This document shows positions 1 to 10,790 of a stretch of 64,000 bases of DNA, piece by piece. Made by a program: the position numbers and the translations under genes. Origin of the DNA: CAVONB01 sp963697205 (GTDB lineage Bacteria > Pseudomonadota > Alphaproteobacteria > Rhizobiales > Hyphomicrobiaceae); the NCBI GenBank assembly GCA_963697205.1, contig CAVONB010000009.1, positions 1 through 64,000 of the forward strand. The letters run 5' to 3'. A model generated the notes under the pieces. That model ran no database searches and was not told the DNA's origin. It saw only the letters and a program-made list of their open reading frames with translations. The first letter of the stretch is position 1. Every line of letters begins with the position of its first letter.

Positions 1-436
1 CGTGCGCAAACTCGGGAAGCGCCGGCAGACGACGATCATGCGGGAAGACCTCGACCTTCATGTCGAGATTGGCGATGCGAGCTCTGGATCGAGGCCCTGG
101 CTTGGGCTTTTCGGCCTTGACGGGGCGTCCGACGTGAATGCGGCCGGTCAGAATATGGCGTAGTGATCCACGCGTACCGTCGAAAACATCGGCTTCATAG
201 ACGACGATCAGCCGGTCGCCGCGGCGATACCGGAAGCGGACGATGCGGCACGTCTCCACGGATCTGCCGGAGAAAACGTGCTGACACAGATGGGGCACAA
301 TGGCATCGCTGTCGAGCGCCACCTGAAATCCGTGCATGTCGGGATCGGGCGGCAAGCCGTGCAAAGATTGCCTCGTGGTGGAGATCCCTGCTTCCGGCTT
401 GCAAGCGCCACCGCGATCGGGGCAATGAGACGGCAT
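1..436 (-). CDS. Partial protein, possibly phosphotransferase-like (C-terminus off the left edge)
   Basis: An uninterrupted minus-strand reading frame starts at the ATG at 436-434 and runs off the left edge, giving about 145 residues. The ATG is preceded by a TGAGGAG ribosome site and lies 2 bp after the stop of the MacB-like permease, so it belongs to the same operon. The middle (residues about 55-80) reads like a short beta-rich lobe, CRIVRFRYRRGDRLIVVYEA, resembling the N-terminal lobe of kinase-fold phosphotransferases, and another phosphotransferase lies further up this operon. The catalytic lobe would be outside the window, so the family call is an inference. No frameshift is visible. 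Confidence 0.5.
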   Translation of the reverse strand, partial: MPSHCPDRGGACKPEAGISTTRQSLHGLPPDPDMHGFQVALDSDAIVPHLCQHVFSGRSVETCRIVRFRYRRGDRLIVVYEADVFDGTRGSLRHILTGRIHVGRPVKAEKPKPGPRSRARIANLDMKVEVFPHDRRLPALPEFAH

Positions 437-438
437 CT

Positions 439-1674
439 CTATTCGCTCCTCAAAGCCTCGATCGGATTGAGATGGGCCGCCCGCTGGGCCGGCAGAAATC
501 CGAAGCCGATACCGGTAAGCGCCGCAGCGCCCAGGGCAAGCAGGAGGAGTTCGGGAGCGATTAGAACCGGCCATTGCGCGGCTTCCGCCACGCCGATCGC
601 GGATGCAATGCCAATGGCAACGCCGATGGCGCCACCGACCAGACACAGGATCACGGCCTCGACCAGAAATTGAAAGCGGATATCGCGGCGACGCGCGCCG
701 AGCGCCATGCGCAGGCCGATCTCCCGTGTCCGCTCGGTCACGGAGACGAGCATGATGTTCATGATGCCGATGCCGCCCACGACGAGTGAGATGGCCGCTG
801 TCGCCGCGAGCAGGATACCGAGCGTCTGCTGTGTCGCCGTCTTGGCCTTGAGATAGTCAGTGAGGTCGCGGATCTCGAACTTCTCGCCACCTCTGTCGCC
901 CGAGCCCCGCGAACGGGTGAGGAGCGTCTTCAATTGCTCGCGGGACTCCGTCATCGTTTGCTCGTCCGCGCTCTTCACGCTGACGTAGCCGACCTGATCT
1001 GGAACCAGCTTGTGGCGCTTGATCATGCGCGAACGTACTGTCGATAGCGGAACCAGAATGACATCGTCCTGATCCTTGCCGTAGGGGTCGGCGCCCTTCG
1101 GCTCCAGTACGCCAATGACATCGAATGGAATCTCAGCGATCCGAATGCGTTGTCCCGCGGGATCCTGATCACCGAACAGCGTACGCGCCACGGTCGCCCC
1201 GACGACGGCTGTTCGCGCGCCGTGCTGGTACTCCTCCTCGGTGAAGAAGCGGCCGCCGTAGAGGTCCCAGTCGCGGACGTCGAGATAGGAGGCGTGGACG
1301 CCGTCGATGTTGGTCAGCCAGTTCTGCTCGCGGCTAACCGCCGTCGCGCTGCGGCGAAGGTGCCCCGACACCGCAGTAACGGTGGGTATGCTCGACCGGA
1401 TCTCGGCCACGTCACGCTCGGAGAATGGCAGTCGGGTGTCGGCGCCTGCCGAGCGCCCGCTGACGCGACTGGAGCCGGGGCGAAGCTGCAGAAGGTTTGA
1501 TCCCAGACTTGCGATCTTTTGCTGGATATCGACGCGTGCTCCTTCGCCGACCGCGACCATGAGGATCACGGAGGCGACACCGATGATGATGCCGAGCGCC
1601 GTGAGCAGGCTGCGCATCATGTTGGCCAGGATCGCGATCAAAGCGGATCGCAGCGCCTCGCTGACCCATCTCAT
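439..1674 (-). CDS. MacB/FtsX-type ABC transporter permease
   Basis: This is a 411-residue inner-membrane permease of the MacB/FtsX class. One transmembrane helix lies near the N-terminus (around residues 20-45), followed by a large periplasmic domain with many beta strands and three C-terminal helices. The GIIIGVASVILMVAVGEG segment after TM1 and the RTREIGLRMALGARRRDI loop between TM2 and TM3 are hallmarks of the family. The start at 1674 is chosen because it overlaps the ATPase stop as ATGA; a longer ORF is open to 1737. E. coli MacB fuses ATPase and permease, whereas here they are two genes. With the upstream adaptor it should form a MacAB-like efflux or mechanotransmission pump; the substrate is unknown but may be the product of the glycosyltransferase operon. 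Confidence 0.9.
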   Translation of the reverse strand: MRWVSEALRSALIAILANMMRSLLTALGIIIGVASVILMVAVGEGARVDIQQKIASLGSNLLQLRPGSSRVSGRSAGADTRLPFSERDVAEIRSSIPTVTAVSGHLRRSATAVSREQNWLTNIDGVHASYLDVRDWDLYGGRFFTEEEYQHGARTAVVGATVARTLFGDQDPAGQRIRIAEIPFDVIGVLEPKGADPYGKDQDDVILVPLSTVRSRMIKRHKLVPDQVGYVSVKSADEQTMTESREQLKTLLTRSRGSGDRGGEKFEIRDLTDYLKAKTATQQTLGILLAATAAISLVVGGIGIMNIMLVSVTERTREIGLRMALGARRRDIRFQFLVEAVILCLVGGAIGVAIGIASAIGVAEAAQWPVLIAPELLLLALGAAALTGIGFGFLPAQRAAHLNPIEALRSE

Positions 1675-2420
1675 GCCGCGTCCTCCCGCTCGGCGGGATC
1701 GGAGCAACGATCCGAGACGATCTGTCCATCGCGACACGTAATGATCCGGCGCGCATAGCTGGCGGTATCGCGATCATGCGTGACGACGATGACGGTTTTG
1801 CCGAGCCGGTTCAATTCGCCGAAAAGCGCCATGATTTCGCGCGCCGTGCGGCTGTCGAGCGCGCCGGTCGGCTCGTCGGCCAGCAGGATCGGGGGATCAT
1901 TGATCAGAGCGCGCGCAATGGCCACGCGCTGCTGTTGGCCGCCGGAAAGTTGCGACGGCAGGTGGTCGACGCGATCGGACAGCTGGACCGCGTCGAGCGC
2001 CTTGCGCGCGCGGGCCGCCGCATCCGGCACCGCTACACGGCTGTATGAGTGGGGGAGCATCACCTGCCGTAGCGCCGTAGTTCTCGGCAGCAGGTTAAAC
2101 TGCTGGAAAACGAAGCCGATGGTGCTGTTGCGCATTTCGGCAAGCCCGTTGTGGCCGAGCTGGGCAAGGTTCTGCCCCATGACCTCCATGGTGCCCGACG
2201 TCGGAACGTCGAGGCCGCCGATCAAATTCATCAGCGTCGACTTGCCCGATCCCGAGGGTCCCATGATCGCGACGAACTCGCCCTGCGCGATGCTGAACGA
2301 GGCACCGTCCAGGGCGCGGACGGCCTGCTCGCCGAGGGCGTAGATCTTCACTACGGCTCCGGCGACGACGGCGGGCGCCGCGGCGTGACCGGTGATTGGC
2401 GCGGAAGCAGAAGCGGTCAT
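1671..2420 (-). CDS. MacB/LolD-type ABC transporter ATPase
   Basis: A 249-residue ABC ATPase energises the adjacent MacB-type permease. Walker A is GPSGSGKST, the Q-loop follows in FVFQQFNLLPRTTALRQV, the signature is LSGGQQQR, Walker B is ILLADEPTGALD and the switch histidine is in VVTHDRD. The FNLLP segment after the Q-loop is characteristic of the MacB/LolD/FtsE group. The gene overlaps both neighbours by ATGA (with the adaptor at 2417-2420 and the permease at 1671-1674), indicating translational coupling. About 20 extra residues at the N-terminus are Ala-rich and poorly conserved, so the true start could be slightly internal. Confidence 0.93.
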   Translation of the reverse strand: MTASASAPITGHAAAPAVVAGAVVKIYALGEQAVRALDGASFSIAQGEFVAIMGPSGSGKSTLMNLIGGLDVPTSGTMEVMGQNLAQLGHNGLAEMRNSTIGFVFQQFNLLPRTTALRQVMLPHSYSRVAVPDAAARARKALDAVQLSDRVDHLPSQLSGGQQQRVAIARALINDPPILLADEPTGALDSRTAREIMALFGELNRLGKTVIVVTHDRDTASYARRIITCRDGQIVSDRCSDPAEREDAA

Positions 2421-3921
2421 GGCGTCCTCCGCTTCCGACTTCGTACGACGACCTCATCGCCGGGCTTGAATTCCTTGCTGGCAAGCTCGACGAAGCGGGT
2501 GTCGGCAAGCCCGATGCGAACCGATTGCTTACGGGGTTGGCCGTCCGGGTCGAGCGTCCAGACTGTGGCGCGCTGCGTACCTCTGCGCTCGGCGAGGATC
2601 GCTTCGAAGCTGACACTCTGCTGTGCGGTCAGGACGCTGGCGACGACTTCTTCAAGCTTCCGGCCGCTTCTCCCACCGCCACGGGCAGCACCCTGCTTCT
2701 GCATTGTCGCCTCGATGGCTGCGACCTGCTTCGCGTCGAGCGTCAGTCGACGTGACCAACTTTGAATTTGCGCGTCGCGGGCGCCGGCTGAATTCCCCGC
2801 GCTCTGGTCTCGCTGGAGGCCGGAATTCGTACGGCCTCCGCCGACGGAGGGCTTGTGCGCGGCGATAGACCCGCGCTGCCAGAACGAACCTTTGGTGGCG
2901 GGCCGCGTCGATTTGGGAGGCTTGAAGCGCACCGCATCTGCGGGAACGCGGACCACGTCGTCGCGACGTGCAGTCTCGATGCGGACATTCGCCGTCATGC
3001 CCGGGAAGAGGTCCATACCGACATTGTCGGCCTCGATGATGACAGTATAGACCACGACGCTGTCAGCGGCCGCCGGTGAAAGGCGGATTTGCTCGACTGA
3101 GCCCGTGAAGGTCCTCTTGGGGTGGGCATCGACATCGAACCTGACGGGCTGACCATGCCTGATGACCCCGATGTCCGCCTCGCCAACCTGTGCCTCGACG
3201 TGGACCGATGCGAGATCGCCGGCAAGCCGGAACAGTTCCGGCGCCTGAAAGCTCGCGGCCACCGTCTGGCCGACATCGACGGCGCGGTGAAGGACGATGC
3301 CGTCAATCGGAGCGCGGATCTGGGTCCGATCGAGATCGATCATCGCCTGATCGAGCTGTGCGGCTTTTTGAGCGACAAGCGCTTTGGCGTTCGCGAGGTT
3401 GGCTTGCGCCACTTCCAGTTCCGCCTTGGCGACATCGAGATCACGTTCGGAGGTATCGACCGCGGCGCCAGCCGCGATGCCCTTCTGATCGAGGAGCCGC
3501 TGGCGGTGGAAGGCCCGCTCGGCATTGGTGACGATCGACTTCCACTTCTTGACCGCCGCTTCCGCGCTCATGACCGCGGCCTCCGCGGACTCCATATCCG
3601 CCTTCGCTTGACGCGCCTTGGACTCGAACGACCGCGGCTCGATCACCGCCAGCAGGTCGCCGGCTTTGACGCGCGCATTGAAATTGGTCGTGATCGACTT
3701 GACACGACCCGACAGCTCCGAGCCGACCTGGACAGTCATTCGCGGACGCACGGTCCCGTCGTGGCGACGACCTTACGGATCTCGCCCTTTGTGACGGGCG
3801 CCGTCTCGAAGATGACGGTTGCCGGATCTGGCTTGGCGGACACGAGCGCGACGCCGCCGGTCAGCCCCAGCGTCGATAAAAGCGCGAGCCCTGACACGAA
3901 CCAGAGTGCTTTATTGGTCAT
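2417..3921 (-). pseudogene. MacA/HlyD-type periplasmic adaptor, one frameshift near 3750
   Basis: This is the periplasmic adaptor of the MacAB-like pump. The ATG at 3921 has a GGAG site about 9 bp upstream and begins an N-terminal signal-anchor. The frame then reads VTKGEIRKVVATTG and is lost at about 3750-3755. It resumes in the other frame as VRPRMTVQVGSELSGRVKSI, which is the expected continuation, and one missing base would restore it. The rest has the lipoyl half-motifs, a coiled-coil hairpin (roughly residues 100-180) and the beta-barrel region. The C-terminal third holds an insert with an LTxxQ-like helical segment (LTLDAKQVAAIEATMQ), unusual for MacA. It overlaps the ATPase by ATGA. 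Whether the frameshift is real or a sequence error cannot be told from one sequence. Confidence 0.82.
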
Positions 3922-3969
3922 GGTATTCACTCCATTGGGTCATTGCCGACAAGAGCCTCGTCGCGCGCG

Positions 3970-4627
3970 TCAATCGCTCTTCTGGAATTCGCGCTCGGCA
4001 AACAGCGCCGCCGCCACACGATTTCGAACATGAAGCTTCTGCAGTATGTTGTGCATGTAGTGCTTGATGGTCCGCTCAGTCAGCCCGAGAGCATCGCCGA
4101 TGTCGCGGTTGCTTTTGCCTTGCGCGAGGTGCTGCAGGATCGTTAGTTCGCGCGCCGACAGCTGTGACATCAGGTCGGCGCGCTTACTCTTTGCGTCGGC
4201 TTGCCCTTCGCTGCGCCGAGCAGGCGAGCGGCCAGACCCGGCAGCACGACGGCGTCGCCTTCCGCGATGCTGAGGAGGGTGTTGACGAGATCGGGGCCAC
4301 GGACGCCCTTCAGGATATAGCCGCGCGCACCGGCTTCGAGCGCAGCGGTGATCGTCGCCTCGTCCTCGGATACGGTGAGGAATACAATTTTCACGGCGGG
4401 ACAGGATGTCTGCGATCGTCTTGGCGGCATTGATGCCGCCACCCGGCATGCTGACGTCGAGGAGGATCAGATCAGGAAGCTCGTCCTGGGCAATCCGCAC
4501 GGCGTCGTCGCAGGAGTTCGCCTTCGCCGACGATTGCGAACTGGGGCTGCTTCTCGAGCGTGCGGATGACTCCGGAGCGAACCAGAGGATGGTCGTCGAC
4601 AATGGCGATGCGGAACTTCTCGGTCAT
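3970..4627 (-). pseudogene. NarL/FixJ-type response regulator, about three frameshifts
   Basis: Read across frames this is a complete receiver-HTH response regulator. It starts MTEKFRIAIVDDHPLVRSG at 4627, giving the acidic DD pair. It shifts frame near 4515 to read DLILLDVSMPGGG (the phospho-acceptor aspartate), again near 4400 to read KIVFLTVSEDEATI and GARGYILKG (conserved Thr and Lys), and again near 4190 into the LuxR-type HTH. The HTH contains LSARELTILQHLAQGKSNRDI and ends at 3970. The start lies 1 bp after the sensor kinase stop (TGAGATG), so the two are a coupled two-component pair. All key residues survive despite the broken frame, which favours recent or artefactual indels. Confidence 0.82.
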
Positions 4628-4628
4628 C

Positions 4629-6175
4629 TCAGTACCTGTTTGGAGATTGGCAGTCCAGCTCGATCTCGACCAGTGTCCCGCCGCTTGGCGGAGAACTGAT
4701 CCGGAAGCGGCCGGCAAGCGTTTCGACGCGGTCGCGAATGCCGATCAGTCCGAGCTTCGTCGCGTCGGTTCGTGGCTCGGCACCCGCCTGTGGGCAGCCC
4801 CGGGCCCCGGTCGGAAACAGCTACGTGGAGGCTGACTGCCATCGCATGCGATCGTGACGCGTTGGCTCGCTGCAGCTCTGGCGTGCTTGTAGGCGTTGTT
4901 CAAGGCTTCCTGCAAGAAAGCGATAGGTACAGATCTTGACCTCGGTCGGCGCCTCGATGGCGTCGGACGGAAGTTCGAGCGAGACGGAGCTGCTTGTTCG
5001 CTCCTCGTGCAATGTGGACGATCAAGGCGACGGTTTCGTTAAGCGTCATTGTCTCCAGCTCCGGCAGCATCAACCCTCGAGAGAGGTTGCGAATGTCGCG
5101 GAGGGCGTCCTCGAGCGCATGGCGGATCGTCTCTTGGGTGTCCGGAGAAGGATCTGCCGCGAGTATGCGCTCTTGTCGACGGGGAGATCGTCGAGGCTCA
5201 TCAGGGCGAAGCCGATGAGCTGCGCCGGGCCATCGTGCAAGTCCGCGCCGAGTCGCCGCATGAACTGCTCGTTGAGTCTGATCGGCACGCCAGTAGGCCT
5301 GTCTCGATCTTTGTCCGCAGCTCTGCATTCTGGCTGGCGCGCAGGGAAAGGGCGGCTTGCTGGATTTCAATCGTCTGACTGCCGCGGCGGACGATCCCGT
5401 AGAGGACGAGCGTCATGAAAAGCGCCGTGCCGCCGACGATGCCCCAGCTTTGAAGGCGCGCGGTCCGTAGGGCTGCGAGTAGATGCATCGGCCCGCACGT
5501 AGAATTCGGATACGGCGATGATCCGGTTGGAGCCGGCTTCGCGGATCGGCGCATAGATCTCGACGAGGGGAATTCCAAGCCTCTTCTCGACGAGGTCGTC
5601 CTCGTGCGTATGACCGTCGACCTCGGCCGAGACGATGCCGGACCACGCGCGTTTCATATTGTTCGTCGGGGTGAACTGGTGGCCGATGATTTCAGCGTGA
5701 TTGGAATAGGCGACGACCCCGCTCTTCTTCCAGACCTTGATCGAGAGGATGTGGTCGCGGATGTCCTTATGCTCCATGATCTCATCCAGCTTGGCGCGGC
5801 TGGACGGCGTGATTTCCTGGTCGCGCGCGAGTTCCTGTATGAGCGGTCCAATGAATGCGTCCATGTACAGCGTGGCCGCGACGGCCGAATTGTTGGTGAC
5901 GCCCTGCTGGATCTTTTCCGTCACCCAGCTGCCGATCGCCGACATGCCGATCAGGATCACCGAGGCGGCGGCGATGCCGAATTGCTGGGCGAGGCTGAAC
6001 TGACGCCACCAGCGTTGAGCTTCCCCGATGCCGCAGGCGCGCCCGAGGCAATGCCCAGTCCTGCCCCTCGCATTCCAGCCTCTGATGAAACTCGCGCGAG
6101 CAGGCCGCGCAAGGATACTCTCGATGGCGGGCCGTTCGCGGCGCCGGGCCTGCCGGCGATGGGGTCATGCTTCAT
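4629..6175 (-). pseudogene. NarL-family sensor histidine kinase, about eight frameshifts
   Basis: A membrane sensor kinase can be reconstructed by following the coding signal across frames. The ATG at 6175 (GGAG six bases upstream) begins a cytoplasmic leader. Then come TM1 (ILIGMSAIGSWV, near 5950), a periplasmic sensing region of about 150 residues and TM2 (LFMTLVLYGIV, near 5410). The HisKA_3 dimerisation helix contains the phospho-accepting histidine in LGADLHDGPAQLI (near 5240). The HATPase lobe follows, with QEALNNAYKHA (N-box, near 4900), VSDRGPGLP (near 4810) and LGLIGIRDRVE (near 4760). The frame ends SPNRY and stop at 4631-4629, coupled to the regulator. Roughly eight indels occur in 1.5 kb, the worst-affected gene in the window. 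Confidence 0.78.
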
Positions 6176-6186
6176 GACCATCTCCA

Positions 6187-7542
6187 CTATATCCCATCGA
6201 GCAGTGCGCCGGCAGCGAGGCGGTTGCGTTCATTGAACCAGTTAATCAGTGCCAGCCTCAGTAGTGTGGCGCGCTCGTATACGTTGACATTGGCAGCGCT
6301 AGCCGGCTCCATCACCGCTGCGGAATTGTAACCATCCAGAAAATTCGCTCGTGCTTGGTCGCCGGGGTCACCGGACAGGTGCTCGGCCAACTTGAGATGC
6401 GCGAGGAAGTTGCCGATATCCTGGGCCGGATCCCCCAGTCGGACTGTATCGAAATCGATGAGCGTTGCCGACCCGGAACTGTAGATCAGCTGGCGCTCGT
6501 GGAAATCACGATGAATCGGACGAGGTAGGCGCGGCTGGGCACAGCGCACCAAGGCCTGCGTCGACGGATCGGAGCTTTTCGGTGAATACGTCCCGGGACA
6601 GCGGGTCCAGGCTGGTCGTGAACTCCACCCAATTCCGCAGAAGCCGGATTTCGTCGCCGATTCCATAGTCCTGCAATCCCGCGACGTTCGTCGCATGCAG
6701 GCGGGCCAACGCAGTGCCGGCGAATGCCATCGCTGCAACGCGGCGGTCGCCCGGCAACGCCGGTAGTGGAACCCCGGCGACGTCCTGCATGAGGAGGCCC
6801 GACATGCCGGGGAAGAACAGCGTCAACGCGCGGAGCGGCGACGTCTTTTCCGAGTCGGGAAAGCGCCGTCGCCCAGAATGCGATGAAGATTGGCCGATGT
6901 CTGGGCCGCTGAGGTCGCGCGACGGTACAATTTGAGGATGGCGGTCGGCGGGCATTCAGGCGCGCGGCCGTTATGCAATCTCAAGACCGCACGCTTTGCA
7001 AAGCGGTGCGTCAGCAGAGTTGCGCGATCGAAACGCCTTGATAGCTCGGCGGCTTCGTCGTCGACAACGTGCCGCGACCATTGCTTGCGTGGCTTGAGCA
7101 GCCATAGTCCACATATTCGCTCGTCCTGAGCAGGCCGTCGCAGCAGCAGACCCCATTCTGGGATCTGTAGAACGTTCGGCGTCTCGTCGCCGCCATCAAA
7201 CTCGCTGTGCTGCAGGCGTGCGAGCTTCCGCTCGGCTCTTTCTGCGGCGGCATCTACATCGATCCACGGCAATTGACCGAAGATGCGAACCTCAGAGATG
7301 CTGCCGTTGGCGTCGGTCACCTGAACGGAGTAGTCGATGACGATGCCGATCCGGCTGCCGAGGTGCACGCGGTCGACGAAGCACGCAGTCGGCTTGCCTT
7401 TCCTGAACAGACGGCCTATCTGCGCCGTGGCGGTGCAACGCTGCGAGCACGCTCTGTCCCGTCGAGGGTGGGTGAGATACGCCGCAAATGCGTCATCCGA
7501 CCGCCGCTGGAGAATTTGGTCCTTGCTACGACGCGACATCAT
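6187..7542 (-). pseudogene. Aminoglycoside-phosphotransferase-family kinase, two frameshifts
   Basis: An APH/choline-kinase-fold phosphotransferase of about 450 residues. It begins at the ATG at 7542, overlapping the stop of the ABC exporter as ATGA. The first half (about 220 residues) is a less conserved lobe. A frameshift near 6860 leads to the segment with GTALARLHA, and a second near 6545 leads to the catalytic lobe HRDFHERQL (Brenner motif with catalytic Asp) and LIDFDTVRLGDPAQDIGNF (metal-binding Asp). It ends at 6187, 11 bp before the sensor kinase start. In a glycosyltransferase operon it may phosphorylate a sugar, lipid or small-molecule intermediate, or confer self-resistance; substrate unknown. 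Confidence 0.72.
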
Positions 7543-9527
7543 GTTCTCCTCGCGCCCGCGCGGCGCTTTCCGCGCGGCGTGCCTTCGGTCGGTCGCACGA
7601 TCGGCTCCCGCTCGACGATGCGGCCGTCGCGGACATCGAGAACGCGCGTCGCCATCCGGGCGATCGCGGCATCGTGAGTGATGACGATGCATGTCTTGCC
7701 GACGACGAGCTCGCGGATGCCGGCCATGACGGCCGCCTCATTGTTGCCGTCGAGGTCCGGTCCCCGGTTCGTCGAGGATGATGATCGGGGACCGACGGAT
7801 GATGGCCCGGGCGATGGCGATCCGCTGCCGCTGACCGCCGGACAACGTGACACCGCGCCGACCCAACACGGTGTCGTAGCCTTCGGGCAACGACTCGATG
7901 AAGGAATGCGCGCGCGCGGCTCGGGCCGCCGCCACGACGTCTTCGTCGGTGGCGTCGAGCCGCCCGTAGGTGATGTTGTCGCGGATCGAGGCGTTGAACA
8001 ACACGGCTTCCTGCAGCAGAACGGTCACTTGCTCGCGCAATTCCGCTAGCTTGTAGTCGCGGATGTCGAGACCGTCGATTCGGATCGCACCCGCGCTCGG
8101 TTCGTAGAAGCGCAACAACAGATGGGCGATCGTTGACTTGCCGCTGCCGCTGGCGCTCACCAGCGCGACCGTCTCGCCCGGCTCGATCCGCAGGTTGGCG
8201 TTGGCGAGCACCGGTCGATTGCGATCGTAGCCGAACTCCACCCCGTCGAGTTCGATCGTGCCGCGGATGGTCGCGCCGCTGATTGCGCCGGGGCGATCCG
8301 AGATTTCCGGCTCGAGATCGAGAATGGCCAGCACGCGCTCGCCACACGCCGTCGCCTTCGCAATCCGGCTGGTCATGGTGGCGAGCTTGCGGATGGGCTT
8401 GTAGAGACCGGACAGATAGGCCGTGAATACCAGGAGATCACCGGGCGACAGCGCGCCTGCGCGGACCCGCGATACGCCGTACCAGAGGACGGCGCAAGTT
8501 CCGAGGGCGAGCAGGAGCTCGACGGCGCCGGCTTTGCGAGGCCTCGAGTCGGGTCGTCTGCAGTTCGCCCTCGGCACTCGACGCATTCTCGCGCTGGAAG
8601 CGTTCACCTTCGAACTCCTCGCGCGCGTGCGCCTGGATCACGCGCATTGACTTCGAGGTTCTCGGCCATCACATGCGTGACCTTGCCTTCGGTCTTCCGC
8701 TGCCGTCGCGCAGCCTGCTTCAGGCGCCCGGAAAAGAAGGCCATGCTCGCGATCAGCATCGGCAGGATGACCATCTGCCACGAGCGTCAGCCGCCAATCC
8801 ATCACGGCCATAACCAAGAGTGTGGCGGTCAAGACGAGTGCCCGGCCCATCATGTAGATGACGGAGGTTACGAGAAGGTCGCGCACAATGCGCACGTCGC
8901 CTGTCAGCCGCGTCAGGAGATCGCCAGCGCTCGCGCTGTCGTGAAACGACTGCGACAGGCACTGGATGTGCCTGTAGAGGTCGGAGCGAATGGCAGTGAC
9001 GACGCGACGACCGACTCTCGCGAGGATCACGGTCTGCCCGTACGCGAATATTCCGCCGACGACGGCAATCAACAGGACCGATCCAGTCGTGACGGCAAGC
9101 AGGAAATCGCCCGTTCCGAGTGCGTCTGTCACGATGCGCGTGGTCGAATCCTTTGCGGTCACGGGGACCAGAAGTCCGTCGAAGATGATCTTGATCGGCC
9201 ATGGTCGCAGCACCTCGGCGATGGCCGTGCCGACCATCATCACCGCTGCGATGATCAGCGATGACCGTTCCCTGGCGACGTAGCCGTGAAACCGATTGAA
9301 CAAGCGGCGCGTGGCGGAGGGCTGGAGCCTTCGAACGCGCTTGCGGTCGCGGCCGGCCACGCGTGTGGCGGACGCTGCGGACACTCTTTCCTTCAGAGAA
9401 CGTGCGAGCCCTGCGGAACCCGAGCTTCATGCACCCTCTTGCGCAATGCGATGTCTGCGCGCAAGCGGGCGAGCCGGGGCCGTCCAACGTCGTCGAGCCA
9501 ACGAAATCTGGAGGTGTTCCGACTCAT
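7539..9527 (-). pseudogene. MsbA/LmrA-type ABC exporter half-transporter, about five frameshifts
   Basis: A fused membrane-ATPase exporter (about 660 residues when reconstructed). The ATG at 9527 starts a hydrophilic leader (MSRNTSRF), which shifts frame near 9390 into the transmembrane domain (SSLIIAAVMMVGTAIAEV, helices through about 8700). Further breaks lie near 8780, 8640 and 8540. The ATPase domain is intact in the next frame: Walker A SASGSGKST (Ser in place of the usual first Gly), signature LSGGQRQR, Walker B IIILDEP. A last shift near 7760 separates the H-loop (IVITHDAAIAR). It ends at 7539 overlapping the phosphotransferase. Its position among glycosyltransferases suggests export of a glycosylated product or lipid-linked glycan. 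Confidence 0.77.
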
Positions 9528-10790
9528 GCCCCGACCCTCGATAGCCTGGACGAGCTTCAGCAGGTCCCTTGCGGAGGCTTGCGCCGAGGGTGGCCGCGAA
9601 GCGCGCGTTGCCGGCCCAGGTGTAGCGCGCCGAGGCGGCGCATGCATTCCGCCCGAGATGGCGCGCGAGCGACCTATCGTCCAACAGTCGTTGGAGGCCC
9701 GTCGCGAGTTCGTCGATGGAGCCAGGCGTGACCAGCAGCCCGTTGTCACCGTCGCGAAGGATGCGTGTCGATCTGGCCGATGCGGCTTGCGACGATGGCG
9801 CGGCCGGCGGACATGTACTCGAAGAGCTTCAGAGGAGAGAAATAGAAATCATTGAGCTGTGGGTAAGGCGCGGTGGCGATATCCATACGCGCGACCAGGC
9901 CAGGCAAGACGTCGTGCGGAACCCAGCCGGTCAGCACCGCGCGCTCCGCGAGACGCGTACCCGTGAGGAAGCCCTCGATCCAGCCACGCATCGGTCCATC
10001 GCCGACGATCAGCAAGCCGGGCGTCTCGGATGCGACGGGGATACGAGCGCGAAAGCCTGCAGCAGTTCCTGCAATCCGTGCCAGGGCTTCAAGCCGCCGA
10101 CGAAGCCGATGACGGGGGCTCCAAGATCGTAGACCTCGCACGTCCTTGGCAGCCACACCGGGATGGAATGCGGCGGCATCGACGCCGTTCGGAACGACAT
10201 GGACATGCGCAGGCGAGGCCCCTCGCGATACGGCGTAAGCCTTGACCCCCTCGGATACCGCGATGAGTGCGTCCGCCGAGCCGAACACGTCAGCTTCGAT
10301 GGCGAGCGCCTCCGGCTTCGATTTCGAGCTTGCGATAGGTCTCCGCCTCGGTCACCAGCGGCGCGTTGACTTCGACGATATTCGGCAGACCTGTACGCCG
10401 GGATGCGTTCACACCGGCCCGGCTCCAGAGGGAATACCGCTCGTAAATGAAGTCGAACGGATGACTGGCGTGGTCGGCGACAATGCGGTTCTCGAGCAGC
10501 GACGCCCGCGCCATCCAATCACGTTCCTTGGCGAGCCGTTCACTTTCAAGGGCGGCGGCGCCCATTACGAGGACGCTGTGCGACGGGCCTGGTGTCCGTG
10601 CGGACTGCGACACCTCGACGATGCGCGCGGCGAGCTTTCGCGGATCACCTTCGCCTCGGCGCGCGCAGTAGAGAACGACTTCGTTCCCGTCCGCGGCGAA
10701 CCCGGAGATCAGCTGCTGCACATGGACCGACGACCCCTTGCCGCCGAGCACGGGCACGCCGTAGTCAGCTGACAGATAGGCGATGCGCAT
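9524..10790 (-). pseudogene. GT4-like glycosyltransferase, four to five frameshifts
   Basis: A GT-B glycosyltransferase reconstructed across frames. The ATG at 10790 begins MRIAYLSADYGVPVLGGKGS, the typical N-terminal beta strand plus glycine loop of GT4 enzymes. After a break near 10310 come ADALIAVSEGVKAYAV and HVVPNGVDAAAFHPG. A short out-of-frame stretch (10140-10040) reads GFVGGLKPWHGLQELL, followed by the nucleotide-sugar site GLLIVGDGPMRG and PLKLFEYMSAGRAIVAS with the E-x7-E-like acidic residues. A last part near 9750 reads NGLLVTPGSIDELA. The exact C-terminus is uncertain and is placed next to the exporter start. It overlaps the preceding GT gene. Acceptor and sugar are unknown. Confidence 0.72.
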
